From contig NZ_JACVCU010000003.1 in the NCBI RefSeq assembly GCF_014518425.1, positions 496,001-560,000 on the forward strand: a stretch of 64,000 nucleotides of DNA. Reading direction: 5' to 3'. A program made the position numbers and the translations under genes. This DNA comes from Terrabacter sp. MAHUQ-38 (GTDB lineage Bacteria > Actinomycetota > Actinomycetes > Actinomycetales > Dermatophilaceae). Positions 16,892 through 26,582 of the stretch are shown piece after piece (position 1 is the first letter of the stretch; the number at the start of each line of letters is the position of its first letter). The notes below the pieces were generated by a model. It ran no database searches. It had not been told where the DNA came from and saw only the letters and a list, made by a program, of their open reading frames with translations.

Positions 16892-18501
16892 TAGCGGTCG
16901 GTCCGTTCTGCAAGGCGGTCGGGCACAGCGGTGGCGATCGCGGAGATGATCGCGGCGAGCCCGGGGTCGGAGTCCTTCGAGAGGCCACCGATGGTCACCA
17001 CGGTAGCCGGTCGGCCGTCGCCCCCCACAGTCTCGGGGGCCGGGGCGACGCGCACGAAGACGCGGCGGCGCTTGATGGTGAGTCCGAGGATCAGCCCGAG
17101 GGTCGCGAGGATGGCACTGACGAGGCTGACCGACGCACCGGGATCGGTCCGGACCGAGAGGCCGGCAAACCGCCTGACGCTGTCGAACGTGATCGAGCCC
17201 CGGTCGCCGGGCAGCTCGTACGTCTGGCCCGGCTTGAGGCGGATGAGGGCGGGCGAGCCGTCGGCCTTCGTCACCTGCTTCATCTCGTCGGTGTTGAGCG
17301 TGTAGACCGACTGGGGGGCGCCGCCCGGGAAGAGGTTGCCCTCCCAGACGGACAGGGCGAGCTCGGGGTTCTTCGTGTCGGGGAAGAGCGAGACCGGCCC
17401 GTCCTGGAACGTCGGCTCGGCGGTCGGCAGGAAGAAGCCGGTGAACCCGAGCTGCTTCGGAGCGGCCGACGGCACCTTGACGACGCCGACCGAGCGGTAG
17501 TTGCCGTCCTGGGGCAGGAACGGTGTGGCCTCGCGGTAGAGGACCGCGCCTTTCGCGTCGCGGACCGTGATGACGGGCGTGTAGCCGTTGCCGAGGAGGA
17601 AGATGTCGGCGCCGTCGACGGTGATCGGGTGGTTGACCGACACGGTCTCCCGGCTGGCGGACGACTCCGGGTCGCGCTGCAACGTCGTCTGGGCGTCGAA
17701 GAGGCGGGGTGTGCCGAAGGACCGGCCGGGCGTCTCGTTGAACTCGACGTCGAGCTTGTCGAGCGAGAGCACGAACGGCGGGAGCGTCTCGGTGTCGACC
17801 CACGGCCCCGGGGAGATCGTGTTGTACGTGCCCGCGGACGACGCGAACTTCTGGCCCTCGGCGAGGATGATGTCGCCGCGCCAGCCGAGGAGGTGGCCGA
17901 CGGCCATGCCCACGATGATGCCGGTCAGGGCCAGGTGGAAGAGCAGGTTGCCGGTCTCGCGAAGGTGCCCCGACTCCGCCGAGAGACTTGTCGTGTCGTG
18001 CGAGTGCAGCCGGAAACGCTTGCGCCGCAGCGCGTCCCGGGCCGCGTCGAGCGCCTCGTCGGGCGGCAGCGAGGTCGTGACCTCGGCGTGCTCGTCGAGG
18101 CGGTGCAGCCGGGCGGGCGCGCGCGGCGGCCTCGCGCGGAGGGCCGCGACGTGCACTCTCGTGCGCGGCACGATGCAGCCGACCAGCGAGACGAAGAGCA
18201 GCAGGTAGATGGCGGAGAACCACACCGACGCGTAGACGTCGAAGAAGCCGAGGCGGTCGAGCCACGGGCTCGTCGTCGGGTTCTGCGCGATGTAGTCGGC
18301 GACGCGGCCGGCGTCGATGTTGCGCTGCGGGAAGATCGAGCCGGGCACGGCCGCGATCGACAGCAGCAGGAGCAGGAACAGCGCCGTGCGCATGCTCGTC
18401 AGCTGGCGCCAGCCCCACCGCAGCAGCCCGAGCGGGCCGAGCTCGGGCAGGGCCGGCTCGGGACGCGGCGCCTGCTGCTTCAGCGGGGTGTCGGTTGCCA
18501 T
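16891..18501 (-). CDS. resB: Cytochrome c biogenesis protein ResB
   Basis: ResB forms the system II heme lyase with CcsB. The 536-residue protein has an N-terminal membrane pair (MRTALFLLLLLSIAAVPGS), a second pair around WFSAIYLLLFVSLVGC and NLLFHLALTGIIVGMAVGHL, a large extracytoplasmic part (about residues 200-440, with VEFNETPGRSFGTPR), and a last helix ASVSLVSAILATLGLILGL. It is 1 base from ccdA and overlaps ccsB, so all are co-translated. Confidence 0.93.
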   Translation of the reverse strand: MATDTPLKQQAPRPEPALPELGPLGLLRWGWRQLTSMRTALFLLLLLSIAAVPGSIFPQRNIDAGRVADYIAQNPTTSPWLDRLGFFDVYASVWFSAIYLLLFVSLVGCIVPRTRVHVAALRARPPRAPARLHRLDEHAEVTTSLPPDEALDAARDALRRKRFRLHSHDTTSLSAESGHLRETGNLLFHLALTGIIVGMAVGHLLGWRGDIILAEGQKFASSAGTYNTISPGPWVDTETLPPFVLSLDKLDVEFNETPGRSFGTPRLFDAQTTLQRDPESSASRETVSVNHPITVDGADIFLLGNGYTPVITVRDAKGAVLYREATPFLPQDGNYRSVGVVKVPSAAPKQLGFTGFFLPTAEPTFQDGPVSLFPDTKNPELALSVWEGNLFPGGAPQSVYTLNTDEMKQVTKADGSPALIRLKPGQTYELPGDRGSITFDSVRRFAGLSVRTDPGASVSLVSAILATLGLILGLTIKRRRVFVRVAPAPETVGGDGRPATVVTIGGLSKDSDPGLAAIISAIATAVPDRLAERTDR

Positions 18502-18502
18502 G

Positions 18503-19246
18503 TCAGATCGCCACCTGGAAGCCGTTGACGAGCTGAACCTGGACCCACACCACGACGGTCTCCCAGACCCCCGTCAGCATGAGGAGGCCGACGACGACGA
18601 GGAGCAGCCCGCCCACCGTCTGGAGCACGCGACGGTGCCGGCGCAGCCAGTCGCTCGCGCGCCCCGCCCGCTCCCAGAGCGCGGCCATGAGCACGAAGGG
18701 CAGACCGAGCCCGAGCGAGTAGATCGCGGCCAGGATGAGCCCTCGCCCGATCGAGCCGGACTGCGCCGAGATCGGGGCGGCCATGGCCTGGATCGCGCCG
18801 AGCGTCGGGCCCATGCACGGCGACCAGCCCACCGCGAACGCAGCACCGAGCAGCGGTGCGCCCGCGAGCCCCGCGCGCGGTCGCCAGCTGACCGGGACGG
18901 CATACGAGCGGCCGACGCCGAGGAAGAGCACACCCATGACGAGCACGACCGCACCCCCGACCTTCAGCAGCAAGCTCTGGTGCTCGCGGAAGGCGAGCCC
19001 CACGGCCGAGACCGCCGCGGCTGCGACGAGGAAGACCGCGGTGAAGCCGAGGACGAAGAGCAGGGCGCCGAGCACGAGCCGGCCCCGCGAGCGCTGCTCG
19101 AGCGTCGTGTCGGACAGGCCGGTCACGTAGCCGAGGAAGCCGGGCACGAGCGGCAGCACGCAGGGCGACGCGAACGAGACGAACCCGGCCGCGAGCGCGA
19201 CGACCGCGGCGACGAGAAGCGACCCGGAGGCGAGCTCGGCACCCAC
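18503..19246 (-). CDS. ccdA: Thiol:disulfide interchange protein CcdA
   Basis: CcdA passes electrons from cytoplasmic thioredoxin to extracytoplasmic thiol-redox proteins, keeping the heme-binding cysteines of apocytochrome c reduced. The 247-residue protein has six membrane helices, and the two redox cysteines sit in the conserved motifs [16 protein letters not shown] (about residue 29) and [14 protein letters not shown] (about residue 143). It lies between resA, its electron acceptor, and resB. The first helices start right at the N terminus. Confidence 0.94.
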   Translation of the reverse strand: MGAELASGSLLVAAVVALAAGFVSFASPCVLPLVPGFLGYVTGLSDTTLEQRSRGRLVLGALLFVLGFTAVFLVAAAAVSAVGLAFREHQSLLLKVGGAVVLVMGVLFLGVGRSYAVPVSWRPRAGLAGAPLLGAAFAVGWSPCMGPTLGAIQAMAAPISAQSGSIGRGLILAAIYSLGLGLPFVLMAALWERAGRASDWLRRHRRVLQTVGGLLLVVVGLLMLTGVWETVVVWVQVQLVNGFQVAI

Positions 19247-19252
19247 GCGGCC

Positions 19253-19867
19253 TCAGGCCTTCTCGGCGAGGACGTCGTCGATGAGCCCGATCAGCGTCGT
19301 CGTGGAGACAGGGCCCGACACGCGCGCCGCGATGCGGGCCTCGTGGTCGAGCACGAGGGTCGTCGGCGTCGCCGAGGCCTTGCCCTGCAGCGCGAGGAGC
19401 GGCACGCCGCCGTCGTAGGCGAGCGAGGGGTAGGTGACCTTGTTGGCGGTCTGGAAGGCGAGGCCGGTCTCGGCGCCCTCGAGCTTGTCGAGGCCGACGA
19501 ACTCGACCTTCTTGCCCGTGGCCTGCACGCTCTCCCAGGCCTTCTGCAGGGCCGGGGTCTCCTCGATGCACGGCGGGCACCACGAGCCCCACACGTTGAC
19601 GACGAGGACGGTGCCGACGCGCTCGGCGAGGCTCCACGGCTTGCCCTCGAGCGTCGTGCCGCTGAGCGTCACCGGCTCGCCGCGGTCGGTGGCGGGCAGC
19701 TGCTCGATCGAGCCGTCGCCCGCGACGTAGCCCTTGCGGTCGCCCGAGCGCGCTTGGTCGGCAACGGAGTTGGGGTCGGACGAGCAGGCCGAGACGGCGG
19801 CTGCGAGGCCGCCGGCCACGGCTACGGCGCCCCACCGCAGCGCGGTGCGTCGGTCGAGGTGCTCCAT
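19253..19867 (-). CDS. resA: TlpA/ResA-type thiol-disulfide lipoprotein
   Basis: A 204-residue membrane-attached thioredoxin-fold protein that reduces the CxxCH disulfide of apocytochrome c. It has a twin-Arg-like N terminus (DRRTALRWG), a lipobox AAVSACSS with the lipidated Cys near residue 28, and the active site VWGSWCPPCIEETPAL near residue 90. The ATG at 19867 shares a base with the stop of the phosphatase gene upstream (TGATG); the open frame to 20155 is its shadow. Next come ccdA, resB and ccsB. Confidence 0.92.
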   Translation of the reverse strand: MEHLDRRTALRWGAVAVAGGLAAAVSACSSDPNSVADQARSGDRKGYVAGDGSIEQLPATDRGEPVTLSGTTLEGKPWSLAERVGTVLVVNVWGSWCPPCIEETPALQKAWESVQATGKKVEFVGLDKLEGAETGLAFQTANKVTYPSLAYDGGVPLLALQGKASATPTTLVLDHEARIAARVSGPVSTTTLIGLIDDVLAEKA

Positions 19868-20538
19868 CAGGCGCCCACGCTCTTGCTCGCCCTCGCGAGC
19901 AGCGCGACGGCCGGCTCGGAGTACGTGATCGAGGCGAGGTCGTCGCCGTCGTAGGTCAGCGACGTCAACGAAGCGAGCGTGCACTCGCGCTTGCGGGGGT
20001 CGTGCCACAGCCGCCGGCCCACGAGCCTGTTGCGCACCGTCCACACGGGCAGCTGGTGGCTGACGATGACGGCCTCGTGGCCACGCGCGGCATCGCGGGC
20101 GTCGGCGATGGCGGCCAGCATGCGGGCGGCGATGTCCTCGTACGGCTCGCCCCACGACGGCTTCGTCACGTCGGTGAAGAGGCGCCAGTTGCGCGGGTGG
20201 AGCAGGTCCCTGGTGCCCACGGTGCGACCCTCGAAATGGTTGACCGACTCGATGACGCGCGCGTCGGTCGTGATCTCGACCGAGTGGTCGGCGGCGATCG
20301 GGGCGGCCGTCTCCTGGGCGCGCTCCAGGGGCGAGGCGACGACGTGGGTGATGTCGTTGGCCTCGAGGTGCGCGGCGACGAGCTGCGCCATCTCACGGCC
20401 GAGGTCGGAGAGGTGGAAGCCGTCGAGACGCCCGTAGAGGACACCACCGGGGTTGTCGACCTCGCCGTGCCGCATCAGGTGCACGACCGTGAGGTCGCCG
20501 ACCTCGCGCGACGTCGCCCCGTCCGTGCTCTGGCCCAT
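19867..20538 (-). CDS. Histidine phosphatase family protein (phosphoglycerate mutase-like)
   Basis: A 223-residue protein with the active-site motif VVHLMRHGEVDNPGG near residue 19 and the second catalytic His in EAVIVSHQLPVWTVRNRLVG (about residue 165). LYGRLDGFHLSDLGREMA fits the cofactor-dependent phosphoglycerate mutase/phosphatase fold. The Rv0525 homologue lies at the same place in mycobacteria, ahead of resA. Its substrate is unknown and glycolytic mutase activity is not implied. ATG at 20538 is chosen; an open frame continues to 21246 but shadows the LysE-like gene. Confidence 0.88.
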   Translation of the reverse strand: MGQSTDGATSREVGDLTVVHLMRHGEVDNPGGVLYGRLDGFHLSDLGREMAQLVAAHLEANDITHVVASPLERAQETAAPIAADHSVEITTDARVIESVNHFEGRTVGTRDLLHPRNWRLFTDVTKPSWGEPYEDIAARMLAAIADARDAARGHEAVIVSHQLPVWTVRNRLVGRRLWHDPRKRECTLASLTSLTYDGDDLASITYSEPAVALLARASKSVGA

Positions 20539-20600
20539 GGGCGACAGTCTCTCAAACGTCGTGCTCAGGACCGAATCGCGTCTGGGCCTGGGGACCCTCC

Positions 20601-20606
20601 TACACT
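20601..20606 (+). promoter_or_regulatory. -10 box of a leaderless LysE-family gene
   Basis: TACACT fits TAnnnT and ends seven bases before the GTG at 20614, which has no ribosome binding site. Transcription would start at or next to the start codon. Confidence 0.4.
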
Positions 20607-20613
20607 CGTCACC

Positions 20614-21231
20614 GTGTCGTGGTCGCTCTGGCTCACCCTCGTCGTCACGGGGGCGCTCATCTCGCTGACCCCGGGCGCGGGCGCGATCAACACCATGGCC
20701 AACTCGCTCGGCTCCGGGTGGACCCGCTCGATCTGGGGCATCCTCGGACAGCAGCTGGCCCTCGTCGCGCACATCGCCGTCGTCGCGGCCGGTGTCGGGG
20801 TCGTCGTCGCCGGGTCCCCACTGCTCTACGACGTCATCCGGTACGCCGGTGCGGCCTATCTGGTCTTCCTCGGTGTGCGCCAGCTCCTGTCGCGAGCGGC
20901 CGGCGCTCAGGTCGGACCGGTGGCCGGTGAGTCCGCGTGGTCGATGTTCCGCCGCGGGCTGCTCGTCAACCTCACGAACCCCAAGGCCGTGGTCTTCCTC
21001 CTCGCCTTCACGCCGCAGTTCATCCGACCGGAGCAGCCGCTCCTGGTGCAGTACGCCGTCTTCGCGGCGACCGTCGTCGCGATCGACGTCGTCGTCATGT
21101 GGTTCTTCTTCGCTGCTGCCGCTCGTGGCCTGGGCCGGCTGACGCAGCGCGAAACGGGCCGCCGTGCCGTCAACCGGATCTTCGGCGGCCTGTTCGTCGG
21201 TGTCGGCGTCCTGCTCGCGGCGGTGCACTAG
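20614..21231 (+). CDS. LysE/RhtB family exporter
   Basis: A 205-residue membrane protein with about six helices and the family motif LISLTPGAGAINTMANSLG at residues 14-32, then AGAAYLVFLGVRQLL and LLVNLTNPKAVVFLLAFTPQF. LysE/RhtB proteins export amino acids such as lysine, threonine or homoserine lactones; this substrate is unknown. The GTG at 20614 sits behind a -10 box and is probably leaderless. It is divergent from the histidine phosphatase gene and convergent with the duplicated ABM protein. Confidence 0.88.
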   Translation: MSWSLWLTLVVTGALISLTPGAGAINTMANSLGSGWTRSIWGILGQQLALVAHIAVVAAGVGVVVAGSPLLYDVIRYAGAAYLVFLGVRQLLSRAAGAQVGPVAGESAWSMFRRGLLVNLTNPKAVVFLLAFTPQFIRPEQPLLVQYAVFAATVVAIDVVVMWFFFAAAARGLGRLTQRETGRRAVNRIFGGLFVGVGVLLAAVH

Positions 21232-21262
21232 CCGCGTCCCCGGCACACGCCGAGGACGCGGC
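21231..21262. terminator. Bidirectional hairpin between convergent genes
   Basis: GCCGCGTCC (21231-21239) pairs with GGACGCGGC (21254-21262) in the 43-base gap between the LysE-like gene and the ABM-like gene. It can end both messages. Confidence 0.45.
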
Positions 21263-21274
21263 CGGCACGGTGGT

Positions 21275-21895
21275 TCAGACGAGCTCCGGCACGTCCAGGT
21301 GCGCGATGGCGAGCGAGAACTCGCCCACCTCGACGATGCGGGTGCCGGTGTCCTGCGCGAGGTCCGCCCGAAGGCCCATCGCTGCGTTGCGGGTCGTCGT
21401 CATGGCCTCGACGGAGTCGTAGGTCGCGGTCACGCAGGCTCGACCCGAGGCTCGGTCGACGAAGAGGCTCGCGCTGCAGAACCCCTCGAGCTGCTCGACG
21501 CGCGGCATGATGCCCATCTTGAAGGCGTCGAGGACGCGGTCGACGGACCCGGGGTCGGACTCGGTCCAGGTCACGCGCGCGCAGCACCCGTCGGCGGCCC
21601 GGTGGTCTCGGTGCAGGTAGGCGATCTCCCACTCGTCGACGGTCGCCTCCCCGCCCAGGAGCTTCGCCGCCTCTGAACGCAGGGGCTCCACGGCGTCGGC
21701 CGTTGCCCGCATGGCGGCCTCGTCGCGCCACGCGGTCGTGACGATGCACCGACCGCTGACCCGGTCGGCGACCATCGAGAGCCCGATGCAGCCGTCCATC
21801 TCTCTGACCTGCGGCATCACCACGTCCTGGACATGTGAGATGCCGGTCTCGATCATCCCGGGACGGCCCATGACTGTCGTGGATCGTGCGTGCAC
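21275..21895 (-). CDS. Duplicated ABM-like (dimeric alpha-beta barrel) protein
   Basis: A 206-residue protein made of two similar halves of about 95 residues. Each half ends in a Thr-Ala segment: TTAWRDEAAMRATADAVEPL in the first and TATYDSVEAMTTTRNAAMGL in the second. Each resembles one subunit of the antibiotic biosynthesis monooxygenase fold, so one chain may form the whole barrel. Heme degradation or quinone oxidation are roles of relatives, but no catalytic residues can be assigned. The GTG at 21895 has an ideal GGGAGGT seven bases ahead, which decides the start over the ATG at 21871. Confidence 0.65.
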   Translation of the reverse strand: MHARSTTVMGRPGMIETGISHVQDVVMPQVREMDGCIGLSMVADRVSGRCIVTTAWRDEAAMRATADAVEPLRSEAAKLLGGEATVDEWEIAYLHRDHRAADGCCARVTWTESDPGSVDRVLDAFKMGIMPRVEQLEGFCSASLFVDRASGRACVTATYDSVEAMTTTRNAAMGLRADLAQDTGTRIVEVGEFSLAIAHLDVPELV

Positions 21896-22022
21896 GGCCC
21901 ACCTCCCTCGATCGAGGCGGCACCCCGGCGGCGCCGCCGTCACCGACCAGCGTCCTACTGGTCGGCCCTGGCCACAATGCCCTGGCGTATGCCGGGTGGC
22001 GCCGTCCGCGCCCGCCCTCCGG

Positions 22023-23369
22023 TCAGTCGGGGGTGGCGGCGGCGCGGGCAGCAGCCGGCAGCGCGCCCATGACGTGGTTGACCGCCTCGTCGTCGTGCGC
22101 GGCCGAGACGAACCATGACTCGAACGCGCTCGGCGGCAGGTGCACACCCTGGCTCAGCATCGAGTGGAAGAACCTGCGGAAGGCGGCGGTGTCCTGGTCC
22201 TTGGCGTCGTCGTAGTTCGCGACCGCACCGTCACGGAAGAAGACGGAGAACATCGAGCCGGCCCACTGGATCGTGTGCGGCACGGACGCGGCCGCGAGCT
22301 CGGCGGAGGCGGCATCGGCGATGGCGCGCGAGACCGTGTCGAGCCGCTCGTAGACGGCGGGCGTGCACCCCTCGAGCGTCGCGAGACCCGCGGCAGAGGC
22401 GACGGGGTTCCCGGAGAGCGTGCCGGCCTGGTAGACCGGGCCCTGAGGCGCGAGCAGGGCCATGACGTCGGCTCGGCCACCGAAGGCCGCGGCGGGGAAG
22501 CCGCCGCCCATGACCTTGCCGAAGGTGAAGAGGTCGGGCGCGCCCGCCGCATACGGCCCCTCGAGCCCGTAGAAGCCGGAGGCGCTGCAGCGGAAGCCCG
22601 TCATGACCTCGTCGGACACGAGCAGGGCGCCGTGCTCCTTCGTCAGTCGCAGCAGCCCCTCCGTGAAGCCGGGCGCGGGCGGGACGACGCCCATGTTGCC
22701 GGCGGCCGCCTCGGTGATGACGGCGGCGATCTCGTGCCCGCGCTCGGCGAAGGCGGCCTCGAGGGCCGGAAGGTCGTTGTAGGGAAGGACGATCGTCTCG
22801 CCGGCGCTCGAGCGCGGCACGCCCGCCGAGTCGGGCAGCGCGAAGGTTGCGACGCCGGAGCCGGCCGAGGCGAGGAGCGCGTCGACGTGACCGTGGTAGC
22901 ACCCGGCGAACTTCACGACGACATCACGGCCCGTGAAGCCGCGCGCCAGGCGGATCGCCGACATCGTGGCCTCGGTGCCCGAGCTGACGAGGCGCACCTG
23001 CTCGACGGGCTCGACGCGGGCGACGATCGCCTCGGCGAGGAGCACCTCGTTCTCCGAGGGTGTGCCGAAGGAGAAACCTTGTGCCGCAGCGTTGTTCACG
23101 GCCGCAAGGACGTCGGGGTGGGCGTGCCCGAGGATCATCGGGCCCCACGAGCAGATGAGGTCGACGTAGCGCTTGCCGTCAGCGTCGGTGAGCCACGCGC
23201 CGCTGCCGCTTGCCATGAACCGGGGCGTGCCACCCACCGCCCGGAAGGCACGGACCGGCGAGTTGACGCCACCAGGGATGACCGCTCCCGCCCGTGCGAG
23301 GAGCGCGGCGGACGCCGGGGCGTCGGTGGTGGTCTGGACGGTGACGGGCTGCGAGCTCATGGGCCCCAT
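22023..23369 (-). CDS. hemL: Glutamate-1-semialdehyde 2,1-aminomutase (HemL)
   Basis: HemL converts glutamate-1-semialdehyde to 5-aminolevulinate with pyridoxal phosphate, completing the C5 route begun by HemA. The 448-residue protein has [16 protein letters not shown], the aminotransferase block [26 protein letters not shown] with the PLP Asp, and the Schiff-base lysine in [18 protein letters not shown] (about residue 273). Two ATG codons, 23369 and 23360, are possible. The gene is separated from hemB by a marR gene, all on the minus strand. Confidence 0.95.
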   Translation of the reverse strand: MGPMSSQPVTVQTTTDAPASAALLARAGAVIPGGVNSPVRAFRAVGGTPRFMASGSGAWLTDADGKRYVDLICSWGPMILGHAHPDVLAAVNNAAAQGFSFGTPSENEVLLAEAIVARVEPVEQVRLVSSGTEATMSAIRLARGFTGRDVVVKFAGCYHGHVDALLASAGSGVATFALPDSAGVPRSSAGETIVLPYNDLPALEAAFAERGHEIAAVITEAAAGNMGVVPPAPGFTEGLLRLTKEHGALLVSDEVMTGFRCSASGFYGLEGPYAAGAPDLFTFGKVMGGGFPAAAFGGRADVMALLAPQGPVYQAGTLSGNPVASAAGLATLEGCTPAVYERLDTVSRAIADAASAELAAASVPHTIQWAGSMFSVFFRDGAVANYDDAKDQDTAAFRRFFHSMLSQGVHLPPSAFESWFVSAAHDDEAVNHVMGALPAAARAAATPD

Positions 23370-23431
23370 TCTCGCAACCCGGCCCCGGTGTCCGGGCAGG
23401 GGTGCGGCAATACCGCACGGGTGCGCGGCCG

Positions 23432-23917
23432 TCAGTGGCCGCTGACCCCGTTGGGGTCGAGGTGGTCGCGCACGATCGCCATGGCGTCGCCGATGGCGGT
23501 GAACTGCCCGGGCGTCATGATGTCGACGAGGTTGTCGCGGACGCTCTGAACGTGGATCCTCGAGATGTCGCGGACGGCGGTCAGGCCTCCCGTCGTGAGG
23601 ACGAGCTCGACGCCGCGCTTGTCATCGGAGCACTGCTCGCGGGCCACCCAGCCGCGGTCCTCGAGGCGCTTCGCGGTGTGGGTGAGCCGGCTGCGGGACT
23701 GGACGACCATGGCGGCGAGCTCGGACATGCGCAACCGGTGGTTCGGGCTCTCGGAGAGCATCGAGATGATCTCGTACTCGCTCAGCTGCAGACCGGCGTC
23801 GCCGAGCGCGTCGTCGAGGGCCTGCTCGAGCAGACGGGTCCCACGCAGGATGGCGCGCCACGACGCCTGCTCCGAGTCACTCAGCCAGCGCACGCCGTCA
23901 TCCCCTGTACCTGCCAT
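23432..23917 (-). CDS. MarR family transcription regulator
   Basis: A 161-residue winged-helix protein. The recognition region [20 protein letters not shown] and wing [17 protein letters not shown] fit MarR, flanked by long helices for dimerisation. AGGAGG lies five bases ahead of the ATG at 23917. A perfect 6-base inverted repeat overlaps this region (see next entry), so it may repress itself and perhaps hemL downstream. Ligand unknown; Cys in QCSDDKR is a single candidate redox residue. Confidence 0.88.
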   Translation of the reverse strand: MAGTGDDGVRWLSDSEQASWRAILRGTRLLEQALDDALGDAGLQLSEYEIISMLSESPNHRLRMSELAAMVVQSRSRLTHTAKRLEDRGWVAREQCSDDKRGVELVLTTGGLTAVRDISRIHVQSVRDNLVDIMTPGQFTAIGDAMAIVRDHLDPNGVSGH

Positions 23918-23926
23918 GTCAACCTC

Positions 23927-23941
23927 CTGTGACCTTCACAG
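23927..23941. promoter_or_regulatory. Candidate operator of the MarR gene
   Basis: CTGTGA-CCT-TCACAG is a perfect 6-base inverted repeat with a 3-base centre. It lies 10-24 bases ahead of the marR start codon in the 36-base gap behind hemB and touches the ribosome binding site. Small palindromes in this position are typical MarR targets; binding is inferred. Confidence 0.4.
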
Positions 23942-23953
23942 ATGGTAGTGGTG

Positions 23954-24919
23954 TCAGGCGGTCCATTCGGTCACGTCGAGCGCGAAGTACGTCAGCACCA
24001 CCTGGGCGCCGGCCCGGCGGATCGAGGTCAGGGACTCGAGCGCCGCGGCGCGCAGGTCGATCCAGCCGTTCGAGGCGGCCGCGTGGATCATGGAGTACTC
24101 GCCCGAGACCTGGTACGCCGCGACGGGCACCGACGAGCGCTCGGCGGCGGCCGCGACGACATCGAGGTACGACATCGCGGGCTTGACCATGACGAGGTCG
24201 GCACCCTCCGCGATGTCGAGGTCGACCTCGCGGAGCGACTCGACGACATTGGCGGGGTCCTGCTGGTAGGTGCGGCGGTCGCCCTGCAGGCTCGACTGCA
24301 CGGCCTCGCGGAACGGGCCGAAGAACGCCGACGCATACTTGACGGCATACGCCAGGATGAGCGTGTCGGTGAGCCCCTCCGCGTCGAGTGCCTCACGGAT
24401 GACGGCGACCTGGCCGTCCATCATCCCGGAGGGTGCGACGACGTGGGCTCCGGCGCGGGCCTGGGCGACGGCCATCTCGGCATAGATCGCGTTGGTCGCG
24501 TCGTTGTCGACTCGACCGCGGTCGTCGAGGACGCCGCAGTGCCCGTGGTCGGTGAACTCGTCGAGGCAGGTGTCGGCCATGACGACGAGGTCGTCGCCGA
24601 CGGCCTCGCGCACCGCCCGGAGGGCGACGTTGAGGATGCCGTCGGGATCGACCGCGCCCGAGCCGGTCGCGTCCTTCTCCAGCGGGACGCCGAACAGCAT
24701 GATCCCGCCGAGTCCTGCCGCGACGCAGCGGCGAGCGACGTCGACGACGCTCTCGAGCGTGTGGTGCTGGACGCCGGGCATGCTCGCGATCGGACGCGGC
24801 TCGGTGAGTCCCTCGGCGACGAAGACCGGCAGCACGAGGTCACGCGGGTGCAGCCGGGTCTCGGCGACGAGCGACCGGACGACCGGGTTCTGCCGCAGGC
24901 GGCGGGGACGCTCGATCAT
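23954..24919 (-). CDS. hemB: Delta-aminolevulinic acid dehydratase (porphobilinogen synthase, HemB)
   Basis: HemB joins two 5-aminolevulinate molecules to porphobilinogen. The 321-residue protein has the two active-site lysines in [18 protein letters not shown] (about residue 197) and [12 protein letters not shown] (about residue 250). The metal site reads [14 protein letters not shown]: the first and last of the three zinc cysteines of the E. coli type are kept, and the middle one is Asp. The ATG at 24919 starts at [12 protein letters not shown]; the frame is open far upstream through hemD in shadow. It lies 13 bases after the hemD stop. Confidence 0.95.
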   Translation of the reverse strand: MIERPRRLRQNPVVRSLVAETRLHPRDLVLPVFVAEGLTEPRPIASMPGVQHHTLESVVDVARRCVAAGLGGIMLFGVPLEKDATGSGAVDPDGILNVALRAVREAVGDDLVVMADTCLDEFTDHGHCGVLDDRGRVDNDATNAIYAEMAVAQARAGAHVVAPSGMMDGQVAVIREALDAEGLTDTLILAYAVKYASAFFGPFREAVQSSLQGDRRTYQQDPANVVESLREVDLDIAEGADLVMVKPAMSYLDVVAAAAERSSVPVAAYQVSGEYSMIHAAASNGWIDLRAAALESLTSIRRAGAQVVLTYFALDVTEWTA

Positions 24920-24932
24920 CGGTGGCCCCGGC

Positions 24933-26582
24933 TCAGCGGGCGCGGCGGCGCGAGGCCGGGCGCTTGTCGCTGGGTCGCTGGACCGGCTGGCCCGCCTCGG
25001 CTGCGGCGACCGCGAGGCCGACACCGTGGCCGGCCAGCGCGTCGACGAGGCTGAGGGCCGAAGCCTCCGGGGCGAGGACGTCCACGCGCAGCCCGTGCTC
25101 CTGCGCCGTCTTGGCCGTTGCCGGACCGATGCACGCGACGACCGTCGCGGCGTGCGGCTTCCCGGCGATGCCGACGAGGTTGCGCACCGTCGAGCTCGAC
25201 GTGAAGAGGACGGCGTCGTAGTCGCCCCCCTTGATCGCGTCGCGGATCGATGCGGCCGGCGGGGCCGCGCGCACCGTGCGGTACGCCGTGACGTCGTCGA
25301 CCTCCCACCCCATGTCGCGCAGACCGGCGACAAGCGTCTCGGTGGCGATGTCGGCGCGGGGCAGCAGGATCCGGTTGATCGGGTCGAGCACCTCGTCGAA
25401 CTCGGGCCAGGCCTCGAGCAGACCGGCCGCCGACTGCTCGCCCGTCGGCACGAGGTCGGGGTTGATGCCCCACTCGCGCAGGGCCTCGGCCGTCACGCCA
25501 CCGACGGCGGCGACCTTGAGGCCCGCGAAGGCACGGGCGTCGAGACCGAACTGCTCGAACCGCTCGCGTACGGCGCGGACGGCGTTGACCGAGGTGAAGC
25601 CGATCCACTCGTAGCGACCCGTGACGAGGCCCTTGACGGCCTTCTCCATCTGCTGCGGCGTGCGCGGCGGCTCCACGGAGATCGTCGGGACGACGTCGGC
25701 GGTGGCGCCGTAGCCGGCGAGCCGGTCGACCATCGAGCCGGCCTGCGCCTGCGTGCGCGGCACGAGGACCTTCCAGCCGAAGAGCGGCTTGTTCTCGAAC
25801 CACGAGAACTCTTCGCGCAGAGCGACATTCGGCGACACGACCGCGAGCGACACCTCGAGGGCACCCTTGCCTGCGAAGACGGCGTCCGCCGCGCCGAGGC
25901 TCGTCGTCACGGACGACTGGTGCACCGTCGTGCCGTGCGCCGTGAGCACCACGAGCGACTCGGCCGGCCGGCCCGCGCCGAGCAGGGCGCCGAGGGCGGC
26001 GCGGATGGAGTGACTGTTCCCGAGCAGGACGAGCGTGTCGTCGTCGGCGCGGTACGCGGAGTAGTCGACGCCCGAGCGGTCGACGCCGACGACGTGGACG
26101 ACGCCCGTGGACTTCGAGGTGAGCGGCACCCCGGCATACGTGGGGCCGGCGGTCAGCGCGGAGACCCCCGGAACGATGTCGAAGGTGATCCCGGCCTTGC
26201 GGCAGGCGCGCACCTCCTCGACGAGACCGTTGAAGGTCGCCGGGTCGCCGTCCATGAGGCGCACGACGAGGCCTCCGGGGGCGACCGACTTCGCGGCCTT
26301 GACGACGAGCTTGGCACGTCCGGCGTGGGTCAGCTCCTGGCCCTGCTCGCCGTGGCCGGCGTCGACGATCTCGACGTCGGGGCGCGCGTGCTGGAGCACG
26401 ACGTCGTCGCGGGCGATCCGGTCGATCACCACGACGTCGGCGGCTGCGAGCAGGTCGCGTCCGCGGAGCGTCATGAGGCCGGGGTCACCGGGACCGGATC
26501 CGACGAAGGCGACACGCGCGGGAGTCGTCGGGTGCGTGGGAGGCGAGACCGTCTGCTCCGACGGCTGGCGGGAAGGAGTCAC
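24933..26582 (-). CDS. hemD: Bifunctional uroporphyrinogen-III C-methyltransferase-like / uroporphyrinogen-III synthase
   Basis: A 549-residue fusion. Residues about 20-260 form a SUMT/CobA-type tetrapyrrole methylase domain with [18 protein letters not shown] and [18 protein letters not shown]; residues about 270-530 form the HemD domain with [20 protein letters not shown] and [14 protein letters not shown]. HemD closes and inverts ring D of hydroxymethylbilane; the methylase domain would feed siroheme or cobalamin. The second SUMT glycine motif is changed ([11 protein letters not shown]), so methylase activity is not certain. The GTG start overlaps the hemC stop (GTGA). A Lys/Arg-rich tail ends the protein. 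Confidence 0.92.
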   Translation of the reverse strand: MTPSRQPSEQTVSPPTHPTTPARVAFVGSGPGDPGLMTLRGRDLLAAADVVVIDRIARDDVVLQHARPDVEIVDAGHGEQGQELTHAGRAKLVVKAAKSVAPGGLVVRLMDGDPATFNGLVEEVRACRKAGITFDIVPGVSALTAGPTYAGVPLTSKSTGVVHVVGVDRSGVDYSAYRADDDTLVLLGNSHSIRAALGALLGAGRPAESLVVLTAHGTTVHQSSVTTSLGAADAVFAGKGALEVSLAVVSPNVALREEFSWFENKPLFGWKVLVPRTQAQAGSMVDRLAGYGATADVVPTISVEPPRTPQQMEKAVKGLVTGRYEWIGFTSVNAVRAVRERFEQFGLDARAFAGLKVAAVGGVTAEALREWGINPDLVPTGEQSAAGLLEAWPEFDEVLDPINRILLPRADIATETLVAGLRDMGWEVDDVTAYRTVRAAPPAASIRDAIKGGDYDAVLFTSSSTVRNLVGIAGKPHAATVVACIGPATAKTAQEHGLRVDVLAPEASALSLVDALAGHGVGLAVAAAEAGQPVQRPSDKRPASRRRAR

